A stretch of DNA of 64,000 nt from Utricularia gibba. Taxonomy: Eukaryota > Streptophyta > Magnoliopsida > Lamiales > Lentibulariaceae. Positions 10,616 to 23,610 of the stretch are shown piece after piece (the first letter of the stretch is position 1; each line of letters begins with the position of its first letter). The stretch spans positions 1,674,001-1,738,000 of the forward strand of contig NEEC01000019.1 in the NCBI GenBank assembly GCA_002189035.1, written 5' to 3'. A model generated the notes under the pieces. The model saw nothing but the letters and a program-made list of their open reading frames with translations, did no database searches and was not told the origin of the DNA. The translations under genes were made by a program, and so were the position numbers.

Positions 10616-13563
10616 ATATATTCGAAGATCAACGCCGCGGCGGAGGCGACGGCGGCGCTGGCGATGACGACGCGAAACGGATTAGAGAGATGGAGCTTCT
10701 GGGATTAGTTTGCAGTAAGAAACACCGAATAATCAACGTCTTGTGATTGTAATTACCGGTAGACTTCTCAGTTCATCTGTTCCATCGCCGGAGTCTTGAA
10801 CTCAAACGCGTGGATTTCCATCACCAATTTTGTGGAAAATTAATTCTACTTCTTTTCAATTGTATTATTCCCATTTTTAGTATTTGTTTAATAAAATATC
10901 ATGGCAATAAAACCTGCATTTAAAATCATCCTCGTTACTATTTTACCCATTTTAATTTTAATTAATTATAATATATTTTTTTTTAAATAGACAAGCATTT
11001 GATTTCTGTCCCATCCCTCTTTGTTTTCAATTCTATCTTCACAAACAAATTCAGACATGTCTGCACATACAGAATACATTCGTCTGAATTAAATTAGTAT
11101 ACAAAATAAATATATACATTTTTTAACCCAAAACTTATTAAATTATAAATTATAGTAATTATCATTGGGACCCATCAGTTTACCTAGAGTTGATTCATTA
11201 TGGGTTAAACATGTTATTCGTAATAGTAAAAAAATGGATATAGCATTCGGGGTACCGGTTGAACTCACGTCTTAGATTAATTGGGCTCGAAATATATCCC
11301 AACTATAAAGATTTATCAGATGGGTTGGGTGGCCCAACTAATTGGGCTTTGTAATATAATTCAGCCCAATTTGTCTTATTTTAGATTAATTCATATAAAA
11401 CATTTTTTGTAATCATAAATAATTATAAAACGTCACTTGGGATGGGTTGAACACTTTGAACCATCGACCTGTATACACCAAGTTATAATCATTTATGTTG
11501 ACTTGATAGATTCAACTCGTTTGTATACATCAAGTTATAATTATTTATGTTGATTTGATAGATTCGTTACTATTGAATCGGATCTATGCCCACCTCTAAC
11601 TCGTTTGAGATAAAACGGCCTTGGTGCCTCTTCAGGCGAATGGAAGAAGGGCCGTGCTCCCAGGCCGAGATAACGATAACCGACGGGCTTCTAGATCTTT
11701 CTAGACACTTTTAACCGTCCATCTCCACTGGGTTCTGGGTTCTGGGCTATGGGTTCTGGCCCAATGTGTTAGGCAGACCCACCACTTACGATTACCATGC
11801 ACCGGCCCAAGGGTTTCGTTAGGCAGCCCAATTCAACTTTTAATGTGATAAATTTTAATTTTTCATCTATTTTAATCACATGTGTCAAGTACAATAAACT
11901 AATAAATCAAAATTTTAAATAATCTATTTTTCGATCAAATATAAAACCTTAAATTTTTCCAAAATTCGAATATTTAATTGTAATTCTATTTACCAAATAC
12001 CCCCCATGATAATATATAAAGTAAAATTATGTAATAATAAATAATTTAAACATATTATTAATTAAATATAATCTTTATTTTTTACTTTTTTTCCAATTCC
12101 TTAATTGGAATATACTTGAATTAAATTAATTTAAATGTCAGAAAAGAAGTGGATTGCACGCGCTACTATGGCGAATGGCGACGTTGGTTTTACGTTGCCG
12201 CTTGGGACACCGAAAAGGCCAAGGTGTTTTCGGAAATTGGTCAGAACTTCAGCATTCAATGCGACGTATTCGAGTAAATTAATTCAAAAATATTAATTTT
12301 TAAAGGTAGCGCGTGCCTCCACGCTTATCTTGTAGGGAGCCACAAGATGAGGATAAGATTCTTCTTCGCCTTGGAAGTACAGGACACCTTCAGCCGACCG
12401 TTGGGAAAGCAAGGAATATTCCCTTTACGATTCCCACATATTATCTCCCCTCCAAAAAAGAAAAGATTCCCCCAAGGATTATTATACATTTTATATTCTA
12501 TGTAAAAAAAAAGGTACTGTTTTCACATTTCACAAATAAAAAATGAAAAATTCAAATTCAAAGTCAGATAAGTAATGTTTTAAACAAGATACTAAACATA
12601 GAGATTAAGAAAATAAGCACAATGTTATGAAACCAATTGAAAGTACAATTATTATAGTTTTATCCATCGATTTTGTAATTTGAAGTTGTGTTTCATGTTA
12701 TATAAAATAGAATATTTTTGAAATTATATGAATAGAATACTTTTTTAAATTAGAAATTATTTTTCGAAACATTATAAAATTTCTTATTTAATTACTTAAA
12801 AAAGATTGAATAAAATGAAAATATCTAATTTTATTACTTAATAAATAAAGATTAGAATCTCTAAAAATTAAACAGAATCAATTTAATAAATTCTTAACAT
12901 AGAACAAGCGCTATGTATAAATTTTTGAGGTGAAATGCATATGATTATATATTATTTAGATGAAAAATTGGGATGGTATTAAAGCGCATTATGGTAATTA
13001 GTATTGGTATTAGTCCTATGATAATTTTGTGCGTCATTTAAGAGTGGGCAGACGGCCATTATTTATTCATGACAATAATTGATGGATAGGAGGTGAAAAG
13101 GAAGGGTATATATGGAAAATGAATGAAATTTAGGGGTATATTTGGAAAAGGGAGGCTAGGTCATGCAGTGCTGTTAATTCCTATCCAAAAGTATAGCGGG
13201 TCCACATGTAAGAATCGTCCATCGAATATTCAATGCAAATCCCCAATCGCTCTCCCCTTTCTCTCTCCTCTCATTTCCTCACATTCAAAGATTCGCTTTT
13301 ACGCGACGGCCCGATTCGTTGTCCTGCGTTTTTCACGCACCCATCTGTCTCGAGATCGGGAAGTAAGCAATACAACAAAACGCCATCTTTTTTTTGCCCT
13401 TTTTTTTTCTGTGTTTGTGGGGGATACGAATACCTATTTGATGAGGATTCCTTTCCCAGATTCTTCTGGTTGTTGATGGAGAACAGTGTTTTCTTTGAAA
13501 TTTGCTGTTTTGGGGGTTAACCGGATTCGGTTTCTGTTGCGTCCGATCTGGGAACACGAGGAA
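10616..13563. other. Intergenic, AT-rich
   Basis: The first 130 bases hold the displaced RAV tail (to 10746) and probable 3' untranslated sequence. The remainder is AT-rich DNA with no supported gene. A 77-codon open frame at 12313-12546 lacks any recognisable domain. Pyrimidine-rich sequence at 13230-13460 is probably the leader of the downstream HHO gene. Confidence 0.6.
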
Positions 13564-14907
13564 ATGGTCATGAACGGACATAACCACGGCGATGTCTCTG
13601 GGAAGAGCAGGGGATGTGAGGGGTATATCCAGGCGTTGGAGGAGGAGAGGCGGAAAATTCAAGTGTTTCAACGGGAATTGCCTCTTTGTTTGGAGCTCGT
13701 TACGCAGGGTGAGAATTTCGATTTCTGGGTTTCCTTGTTAATGCTGTTTGTCGGAATTTCTTTTCTCAAGGGCGTGTTTTTTTTGTGGGTTTGCAGCGAT
13801 TGATTCGTGTAAGCAGCAGTTATCTGGGACGACAGCGGAGTACAATTTTAACGGTCAATCTGAATGCAACTCCGACCAGACTTCCACTCAAACTCCGGTC
13901 TTCGAAGAGTTTATTCCCATTAAAACGACGGCCTTGAGCGAAGAACATGAGTTGAGTAACGGGGATGAGCACAAGAAATCCGATTGGCTTAGATCTGCGC
14001 AGCTCTGGACGAGTCAAACGCCAGATCTAGTTACTAGAGAGGTAGCTTAAATGAATCATTCGTCTGTTAAATCATTTCCGATCTTGATTATGATTTCTGT
14101 TTCAATACCTAGAATTCTCCAAGAAAAGTAGCGGTTGTGGAAGTGGGGAGAAGTGGCGCATTTCATCCTTTTAAGAAGGGGAAAACCAACAAAGACGGTG
14201 GCTCGGTGACCACTTCTCCCCGAGAGGCACCCTCCATTTCACCACCGGCCGCCGCGACAGACGGTGGCGCTGCTAAGAAGGATGATAAAGAGGGGCAGGC
14301 TCAGAGGAAAGCGAGGAGGTGTTGGTCGCCGGAACTACACCGGAGATTTGTGCAAGCTCTTCAACAATTAGGTGGCTCACATGGTAAGCAGTTAACTTCT
14401 ACTAGATCATTTCATATATTTCCTTTTTTACTGAACTCTTCTACTTCCCCAGCTGCTACCCCTAAACAAATTAGAGAGCTCATGAAGGTCGATGGTCTCA
14501 CCAATGATGAAGTTAAGAGCCATTTGCAGGTCAGCTTCCATTTCTGAACAAATTAGCGTTGCAGTTATGATATCTAAATCATCCTCACTCCGTGCTTACA
14601 GAAATATCGGTTACACACAAGACGTCCATCGCCAACTATCCAGTCCAGTACTGCCAATCCACCGCCCCAGTTTGCGGTGGTTGTGGGTGGAATATGGGCC
14701 ATGCCTCCGGAATATGCTACCGTGGCAACCTCCGGGGAGGTGGGTTCCGGTGTTGCCGTGGCGTCCAACGAAATTTGTGCACCCGTAGCTATAAAGTCAT
14801 CCAATTTGGGGTCTAATAGAGGCGGCAGTGGCTGCCGGGACGAGGGCGCTTCCCCCGCCAGCTCATCTTCCTCCCAGACAACCACCGCATCTCCTCCGTT
14901 GTGTTGA
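13564..14907 (+). CDS. HHO/NIGT1-like GARP transcription factor
   Basis: This is a G2-like (GARP) MYB-type factor of the HRS1/HHO/NIGT1 group, whose Arabidopsis members repress nitrate and phosphate-starvation genes. Exons 13564-13708, 13797-14041, 14113-14383, 14453-14529 and 14602-14907 give 347 residues, all GT-AG and in frame. The N-terminal EAR-hydrophobic region typical of the group is seen ([20 protein letters not shown] then [17 protein letters not shown]). [10 protein letters not shown] follows. The GARP domain ([20 protein letters not shown], then [20 protein letters not shown] and [14 protein letters not shown]) is interrupted by introns after GGSH and after SHLQ. The first ATG in frame is chosen; a second ATG lies two codons later. 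The tail is Ser/Thr/Ala-rich without a clear motif. Confidence 0.93.
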
Positions 14908-16177
14908 GTTTCATAGCCCGTGTTTCCCTGACTGAACCCTTTGTAGAGAGAGGTAAACAAAACTGTGGGTTTTTTTCTTGTTGGGATTAGGGAGGGAGAA
15001 GCTGAGCTCCGATCACCGGTCGGTGATTAACCTTCCAATTCTAAACTTAACTCATGCAGTTTTATTGGTCATTATGTTCACATACTCGCGGTGGGTGCGA
15101 CGAGACGTGGGGCCCGCGCCCCTCGCCTTCCAAAGTTGCCCGTTCTCCGCGTTCTTATCCAAAGTCCCCACACCCGGTTCACAAGAACCGATTCCCACCA
15201 CTGGACCGGTTGAAGCCCTAAAATAATGGGCCACTGTCATTACAGCGGGTCGATGGCGTGATTAGGACTCAACACTGATCTTTTAATTGTACTTATCCGC
15301 GCAAATGAAATAATCAACACGGCTTCGCTGACCAATCATCGTCCGCCAGCGATGCCACCCCCGTACAATTAATATTTACTCTAATTTCCATTAAATGAAT
15401 ATTATTTTCTAAGTCAAAGTCAACAGCTACGTTCATAGTTGTTGACCACTTCCACTCGCAATTGCGTAATAATTTCAAACATTCTCATTGAGCGATTTTG
15501 ATTTTGATTTTTTCAAAAAATCCATTTTTTTTATTTTTGGTCAGTAAATAAATAATATTATTCTGCTGGATATACAAAAAGGCTGTAATATTTGTGTTTT
15601 TTTAATGATTACAGATATTTATTTTATGATAGAAAAAAAGGTGATATTTTTTATGGTGTGGATAAGGCCTCGGGAACACCGTACCGGACAAATTGTTCGC
15701 CTGGCTCCAATTGTCATGGAACCATATCACGTAACGTCCACGTGATCGGGCTTCTTGCTAAAAAAACATGCACATTCATACCACACAGACGCCTGTAATA
15801 ATGCTACAATAATTCAGACCTATCCACAAAATGTAATAAAGTTTTATTCGAACTCAAATTGTAAAGTGTAATTTTAATAAAAATTATTATTATTTTAAAT
15901 GCGATGCAGACCCTTTTACTCCGTCGGGTCAAATCGGGTTTTAAATTAGGGATTGATTGTGAATTAAGTTGTGATTTTGAAATTTAGGGTTAGACGAAGG
16001 GGTACATGTAAAGCGTTTTGATTTCCAGATAAAACAAAAATACAGACACACCAATTTACCAAAATATACAACAATTTTGAGGAAGGCGGCAATCTTGGCA
16101 TCAAGCTTTTGCTCCAAACTGTACGGATGATTGTGGTATGTGGATGGAATCGAGAGTAGGCGGCGGAGGAAGAAAGC
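14908..16177. other. Intergenic between HHO and BROX genes
   Basis: This contains 3' regions of the two flanking convergent genes. Bases 15400-15900 are AT-rich. I see no gene. Confidence 0.65.
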
Positions 16178-18295
16178 TCAGGTTTTGAAGACAAGGGTTC
16201 TCTCCCACTGATGTGGTTGGTAGGGAATGAGGCTCGCAATTCTAGTAGCCGGAGGCAATGGTGGCGCGTTGATCTTGTTGGGGACTCTTTCCTGCCAGAC
16301 GACGTTGTTCTCCCGCTCGTATTTCTGCAGCAGCATCTCCAAATCGTCACCCATTTTCTTTAGCTCCGATCTCCATTTCTCCTCCCGGGCGCTGGTTTTC
16401 CTCAGATCATCAATCGCACTGCGAAGATGAACCATGGCCAGCCCGATTTTGCCCTCGGCTCGCAACCCTTGAGCGAGAAACTTGTGACTTGTGGATAAAT
16501 GCAATGCCTTGCTAGCTTGTAGAAATTCCTGAACCATGGAAGATCTATGAATTTAAGACGAGACATGCAATCGAAACAGAGGCTTATGGTGGAGTCGACT
16601 AGATTCGTACCAGAAGGTGAGGAGAAACATCCTTGGACTGTGGGGCGGCAATTTGCATAGCTCTGTCAAGGAATTCCCATACACCGAGATGTAGTGCCAC
16701 TATTAAGCCGCCGGACTTCCTGCCTTCTTCTGCCTTCTTTGCTGCTACTGCCTGCAATTTGTTGAAACGAATGAAGATCAGATGACTTGTTCATGATGGT
16801 TTCGATTTCGTTTTCGAGTGCTACACACCTGAGCCCCTGCCAGGCAGATGGCACTCATAGCAGAACATATACTGCATGTAGATTCAGGTGGTGCTCCTTG
16901 TGTGTTTCTACTCAGTTTTGTATTAACATCCTCAGCTAAATAGTTGAATACTCCGGCAGCTTTTCTGAAAAGGTTTCCTGATTTAACCATATCTACACCC
17001 ACAACCAAGAAAAGGCACACAATTATACAAAATGCAAGCACAGCAGAATCATACGAAACGTGTCGTGGAAACTCGATTACGTGCTACAAAATGGTATCTT
17101 CAGTCGTACCTGAGGTGAGTAACTCTAGTGCACGGTCGTGAAGGAGAGTGGCATATAGGAAAAGGGTCATTCCCAGCTCGAAATAGATGTCATTGATCTG
17201 ATAAAACTTTGGACCTTGAAAGGGAAATATGAATGATGGAGCAAGCACACTACTCCATCGGATTTGAAGGTCTGAGATCCATCTGCCAATTCGTGGGTGT
17301 TCTTGATTTTCATTAACATGGTTAACCAGGTTTTCCAGAAGAGGTTTATACTGTTCCAGCTTCTGAATACCCTGAGGAAAGTCATCAAATGATTAGTTCA
17401 GGTAATCGATAACAGAAAATAACAGAAGATTTGTGACAACATGATCAAGTATCGAAGCAGAACGAGTTAAATGGTGGTAGCAGGTCGGCATAGTATTGCT
17501 TCAACAACATTTGCTTCGCTTGTTTCGTATTAGAGTTGAAATTGTGTGACCACCCTGCAATTTATCTAAGTGTTTCTTCACCTGCTCAATGTGGGAAGTG
17601 AGCCCACCAGAGATTTCCCTAGCAATTGCCTCAGTAACAAAGCTGCTCTCATTCACAAACTCCTCAACTGCCTTGCGCCTGGCGCTCAACTCTTTCAAAT
17701 GTTCAAGTGTCAATGAATCACTAGCCAAGATCACATCTTCATACACGATCTGGAAACCCCACAAAGCAGTGAACTTAGCACCAGTTGTTATAATAGCACC
17801 ATAAACTGCACAAGTTTTATCGATCACTCAGTCCCACAAACCAATGTCGCTAAAAGCACCAAAAGGCGCATCGCGTCGCCCACTTTAGAAGTCACGAACA
17901 CGAAATGCATAGATTTTAATCATTCAGAAAAAATCCAATGAAGTTAGCTTTTCTTGTCTCTCAAAATGCAAAAAAGAGCAACCAAAGGCATCAGGCTTGT
18001 TCACCAAACCACTTCTCTACCGAATTCATTTTTTATGGTTTAAAAAATCAAGCAGGTTTCAATCATTCCAGGAATCCAGCAAAGCAATGAAATCACACTA
18101 GCACAAAAAAAAGCGGAATCACGAATAAATATGCTTTCTGCGGCACACTTTCAATCCAAACTTTTTCAGATACTTTCAACATAAGTGAGTAGAATAGCAA
18201 TCAGATTCATAAACTTCTAGAAAAAGCAGAAACTATAAAAACGCGGTTACCCGTTTGGTTTTCAGCTTTGAAAGGCCTGAATAAGTTATCATCAT
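16178..18295 (-). CDS. BRO1-domain protein, BROX-like (endosomal targeting)
   Basis: Minus-strand exons, 5' to 3': 18295-18251, 17749-17582, 17371-17110, 16992-16829, 16751-16611, 16528-16178; 376 residues. The first exon encodes 15 residues (MMITYSGLSKLKTKR) joined to IVYEDVILASDSLTLEHLKE. Next come LSARRKAVEEFVNESSFVTE and IAREISGGLTS, and later RWISDLQIRWSS, ELGMTLFLYATLLHDRALEL, AAGVFNYLAEDV and IPYQPHQWER near the end. These match plant BRO1-like proteins such as At1g73390, single-BRO1-domain relatives of ALIX thought to bind ESCRT-III on endosomes. All junctions are GT-AG and phase-consistent. The start was chosen because it extends homology through the basic KLKTK segment. The gene is divergent from MED25, 411 bases apart. 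Confidence 0.9.
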
Positions 18296-18706
18296 CTTCG
18301 AAAACCCAAATTCTTTACGCGATCAGATTACTTCTTAATCCTAACAAATCTTCACGTTCAACCCAACCGACCGAAAACAACAAACCCTGATAATCCCGAT
18401 TTCTTAGATCATCATCTTCAGCATGAAGCCCAATAAGAAAATATGATATTGTCGAATCTTGATCATTAAGATTCCTAAACGCATAGGCTCTGACGTTGAC
18501 TTTCAGTTGACTCAACTAGTTGGGCAGGGTAATGGGCTTTTGTAATATTGTATGTGGGCCATTTCGTAGTAAGCCCGATAAATATTGTAATATTTTAAAT
18601 CGTTTACCTTTTTAAATATATTAAAATTTCAAATTAAAGAGCAGATTTCTAAACCCCCAGGCGCTGGATTTTGGCCACCGGCGGAACTGGAATTGGTTTC
18701 AGGGGG
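18296..18706. promoter_or_regulatory. Compact divergent promoter, BROX / MED25
   Basis: Only 411 bases separate the two divergent start codons. Around 18520-18580 there are TGGGCT and TGGGCC copies (site II-type elements that can bind TCP factors) and a reverse-orientation AGCCC. This suggests shared regulatory DNA. Transcription starts were not determined. Confidence 0.5.
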
Positions 18707-21700
18707 ATGGTGACGAAACAGCTGATTATAGCCGTTGAAGGCACGGCGGCGCTAGGGCCATTCTGGAACACCATCGTGTCTGATTACCTAGACAAGATTA
18801 TACGGTATTTCGATATGGCGTTAGCCTTTGTGTAGGGCAATTAGTGTGTCGAAAATTCTGTAAGATTACTGTTTTTCTTTTCTAATTTTGAGAAAGATTG
18901 AGAAGGGCGAGTTTTGGGAACCCGACTGTTTTGATTTTTTTTGTAGTTTTCTTTTTTATGTTTGTTTGAGAAATAAAGGCGTTGACGATCGCCTTGTTGT
19001 GGCTGCATCACTAGGTGATGATTGTATCTTGATTTTTTCTGTAAATCCGGATACACAAGAAGGGATAAGCAAGAATTTATTTGAGAATCAAAATCCAAGA
19101 TATGCATTTAGTTGTGCACGACCTTTAGTTTAGTTTACTCTCTTTCGAGGTTATGCCTGAAAGGCTATGATGTTTATAGAGATCTAGCAGTTTTTTTCTT
19201 GAGAAGTAAGAGGACTTGATATTTGTTTTTGTTTATACGTCTTTTTCTAAATTGTGGTAGAGGAGGTTGTACCTAGACTGTTGCTTTCGCTTGATTTTAG
19301 TTAAATCTTTTGCTTTTTTACCTCACCGATATAGAGTTTATAGCTGCTTTCATATTCACTTCTAAATGTCAAGTTTGAATCTAAAATCCTGTAATTTTTT
19401 CCCGAAATCTACTTCAAGATGAATTTTTGAGTTTGTACTTGTGTGTCTAGGTGCTTCTGCAGTGCTGAGCATTCTGGACAGGTACAAGGAGCAATGCGCA
19501 TGCTATTTCCTTAGATTCCATATGTCTATATACTCTTTCTTGGTTATATTTAAAATCTCATATTTGGCTCATGTTCTGTTCTTTTCATTCCAGAAGCTGC
19601 CCAATCGTCATGTTGAACTCTCTCTGGTCATGTTCAGTGGTCATGGTTCCTATAGTGGTAACTTGCCTGTTCCCATCAATCAATTCAATGCCTTTTCTAT
19701 GGGCAATTATCATGTTTTTTTTTTAGCTTGCCTTGTGCAAAGGAGCGGTTGGACAAAAGACATGGATACATATTTCCAGTGGCTTTCGACTATACCATTT
19801 GTTGGCGGTGGCTTCAATGATGCTGCTGTTGCTGAAGGGCTTTCAGAAGTTTTGATGGTGAGTTATACTAAAGAAAAACGATCGTCCTCTTCAACTTTAA
19901 ATTGGACTTCATTCTGACTAGAACTGCTTGGATGTGACTGCTAGAGATACCCATGCCACCATATTGGGATTGTTTTGCAGAGTTTATCTTGATGGCATAT
20001 CGTGTTTCATTTGTGGTATTAGAAGTTGATGAAATGAGAAGAAGTCGAATATCTTAAAGTTCAAATGCTTATTGCATTTGTGGAAAGGGACGCTCTAAGT
20101 TTTTTTTAGAATGCTTCAGGGCTTAAGTTTGGGAAAAAGCAAAAAGTATTTTGTGGTGCATCGATGGGAAGCTAAGCTGCATAAAACATGGCTCTAATTT
20201 GAACATTCTTCATGTTAGATGTTCGCATTGCCAAATGGAAACCAAAACGTGGAAGTGCAAAGGCATTGTATTCTCATTGCTGCTAGCAACCCTTATCCTC
20301 TGCCAACACCAGTATATAGACCGCAGATACAGAAACTTGATAAGGGTGATAATTTAGAGTCACAACCTGACAGCCGACTCTTTGATGCAGAAGGTTTAGC
20401 AAAATCTTTTCCTCAGGTACTTTTGGTAGATGTCTGCCTTCTTTGTCACAGGGCTTTCACTAAGATGATGCCATTTTCCTTGTGCAGTGTGGCGTTTCTC
20501 TTTCTGTTATTTGTCCCAAACAGCTTCCTAAACTTCGAGGAATATACAATGCGGTATGGATTCTATTCCTGTATTTTTTGTTGTTATCTGGTCGCGTTTT
20601 GTAAAGATATTGCCCCACGCCAAAGTTAAATACTGTGTTTTATACGGATCAGTGCTCCTGGCTGAGCGTTTCTAATGTGATTCTCTTCTCTGTATCTACT
20701 GACCCTGATTAATTTAACTTGGGTCAAGAAAAGTGAACTCAGTTTTACAAGGTTTTAAATTGACTGGTTACTGATTTAGGGAAAACACAATCCTAGAGCT
20801 GCGGATCCACCTGTGGAAAACATAAAAAATCCATCTTTTCTTGTTCTGATATCGGAGAACTTTATGGAGGCCCTTCGATCTGGTATAGCAAATCCACCTT
20901 CAAATCTAAACACTGCCAAGACAGATGCCACGACTGCTGTGTCTGTTTCTGGGACGGCTCCTCCAGCTGCTGCCCCCCAGGTTAGTTTTTCCCATCAATT
21001 TCTTGCTCCTTTTCGTTGATAGTCCTTGTTGCTTCGTGGATAAAAATGTAAGACAATTCTTTCCAGCTAATGGATCAGTTGGGGTGCGACCACCCATATC
21101 TTCTGTTCACAATGCACCAGCAACTGTGAAAGTGGAACCGACCACCATAGCCTCTATGCCAGGGCCTACAATGCCATATGCTCCAGCCCCTAGAGCTACT
21201 TCTCAAGCTGTTCCATCTTTGCAGGCCCCTCCACCGTTGCTGACGTCTCAGGAAATGATTTCAAATAATGATAATGCACCAGAAACGAAGCCGTTGGCTA
21301 ATAGTACAGCTCCATCATTACGACCTTCTGGGGCTGCTGCAAATGTGAGAATCTTAAATGGTGTGGCTCAAGCCCGCCTAGGTGGAGGTACTTCTATTGG
21401 GGGTGCTCCTATGCTCTCAACCATGATATCTAGTGGGCTGACTTCTTCTATTCCGCCGGATCAAACCGTAGTATCATCAGCTTCGGCAGGTGCTACATCA
21501 ATATCTGGGCCTTTACCAGTGTCTGCGGCTGGACCAGTTGCTAATTCTACTCCAGCACCATTTATTCCTTCTGCTTCAAATCCCGTTATTAATGGAATGG
21601 GAAATATTGGCCTCAGTCAGACAATCCCAAGCATGAGTCAAGGAAATCTTCCTGCCACACAAATGGTGCAAAATGGGATGAGTATTAACCCGAATATGAT

Positions 21701-23267
21701 GAGTGGGAACGGTGTCTCCACTATGGCCTCAGGAAATGGTACCATGATGCCTACTCCAGGGATGTCTCAGCAAGGGCAACCTGGAATGCAGGCTATGGGT
21801 GTGAATAACAGCAATTCTGTGACAAATATGCCATTGAATCAGCAGACTTCAAGCACCATGCAGTCAGCACAATCAAAATATGTGAAACTCTGGGAGGTAG
21901 ATATAAACTCATTTTCTATTTACTATATAAAATCAGACAGTTGCAGTTGTCTTATTAGTTATTGAAATGAACTTACATGATGTAAAACAGGGGAATCTTT
22001 CTGGCCAGAGACAAGGTCAGCCTGTTTTCATCACCAGACTCGAGGTATTTATGAAGCACTTTGCTATCACTTCAAGGATCACATTTTATTGAAGGCATGC
22101 GACTGTAATGAGGATTCAGTTTGTTGTTCACTCTAAGTGACCGGAGTGCGAGTGCACTTTATTGTGATGATGCATTTAATTTATTTTCTAAAGTGAGAGA
22201 GTTAAGCATAAATAGAATGTTTTTTTATTTAATTTTGAAATGTTATTGCATGCTGATTGTTGGGCTTAATTCCAAAAAAAGCTGGGGGTGAAGGGGCAAA
22301 AAAGAACCATAGGCTCCACGAAACACGACCATGGTCTTCATTGGTAATTGCTTGATCAGTTCTTATTCTTGTGTACTTTCTCAGGGATTTCGGAATGTCA
22401 CTGCTTCCGAGACGTAAGTGTGCACCGAAGAGATGCCATCTGCTCCAAGTTTTTTGACATTATTTTTCACGTAACTTGGTTATTAACTACATTCCATCTT
22501 GTCAGTCTTGCTGCAAATTGGCCTCCAACAATGCAGATCGTACGCCTGATATCACAAGATCACATGAGTAACAAGTAGTACTCTTGTGTAAAAGTTGTTG
22601 TTTTTATTGATGTTCTAATGATTGTGATTAATTTTTCATATTTCCGTGCACATTGTTCCAGGCAGCATGCTGGGAAAGCTGACTTTTTGGTTTTCCGGGC
22701 GATGAATCAGCATGGTTTTCTTGGACAGCTTCAAGAGAAGAAGCTAGTAAGTTTTCATCTGCATCAGTTCACTTCCCTCATTTTGCTGCTGATATTCACT
22801 CGAGACTTGAAATGTAGAGAGCTTCAATCTCATTGTCACTTCACTTGCCAAACTGCAGTGTGCGGTGATACAGCTCCCATCTCAAACGCTGCTGCTCTCG
22901 GTTTCGGACAAAGCACATCGTCTGATCGGAATGCTTTTTCCTGGGGTATCCAAACATCTCAATGCAACTGATGATGGACTTCTTAGCATCCGTTTTATCT
23001 TCCTAACTCTTACTCTTTTTCCAGGATATGGTCGTATTTAAACCACAGACATCCAGCCAGCAGCAACAACTACAAGGCCAAATGCAGCAGCAGCAGCCAT
23101 CGGCTCAACAGCAACAGCAGCCTCAGCCTCTCATGCAGATGCAGCAACAGCAGCAACCAATGCAGCAGCTTCAACAGCAGCATCCCATTTCGCAGATGCA
23201 GCAGGAGCAACAACAAATGCCGCAACTTCAGCAGCAGCAACAGAGCCACAGCAACAGATGGGAATGA
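18707..23267 (+). CDS. MED25: Mediator complex subunit 25 (PFT1), frameshifted in assembly
   Basis: MED25 is the nuclear Mediator subunit that receives jasmonate, light and flowering signals. Inferred exons: 18707-18804, 19463-19481, 19594-19657, 19727-19857, 20219-20416, 20488-20553, 20780-20980, 21067-21896, 21991-22044, 22385-22413, 22506-22574, 22662-22746, 22859-22945, 23025-23267; about 724 residues. A von Willebrand A domain opens the protein (KQLIIAVEGTAALGPFW, VELSLVMFSGHGSYS, CLVQRSGWTKDMD). A long Met/Gly/Ser-rich linker follows, then the activator-interacting domain (NWPPTMQIVRLISQDHMSNK, HGFLGQLQEKK), then a Gln-rich tail. Exon 2 is a 19-base micro-exon placed from frame and homology. 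Exons 7 and 8 join only if one C is added to the C6 run at 20973-20978. The tail reads to a stop at 23265, but the next frame ends AGFMS at 23309-23311, resembling the GFM-type C-terminus of orthologues. Confidence 0.9.
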
Positions 23268-23311
23268 ATCAGTGGATTACTTCTCTCAAGTACGCTGGTT
23301 TCATGAGCTAA

Positions 23312-23610
23312 GAGGAGGCGTTTCTGTTAAGCAGAGATCTCATGTGTAGGCATCAGTTGGTAAGTTAACCAGCCTTGATCATCAGTATTCCTGATGTGGG
23401 TTATTATCTTATCAAGAAAATGCACGTGTAAATGGATATTATTTTCCTGTAAAATGTATTTGTAGCTTTTTAGTTTTTACGGAATTTAAAATAAAAAAGG
23501 GGTTATAAATAAGTTGGCGGGCAAGATGAATTCGAGCTCCATTTGAAAGGCTAATCACGAGAAACCGACCGACGAAGACATCGCACCGCTCCGCCCTCGA
23601 GAGATCAACG
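23312..23610. other. Short intergenic, MED25 to HOP2
   Basis: Probable MED25 3' untranslated sequence is followed within 300 bases by the start region of HOP2. I see no other gene. Confidence 0.6.
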
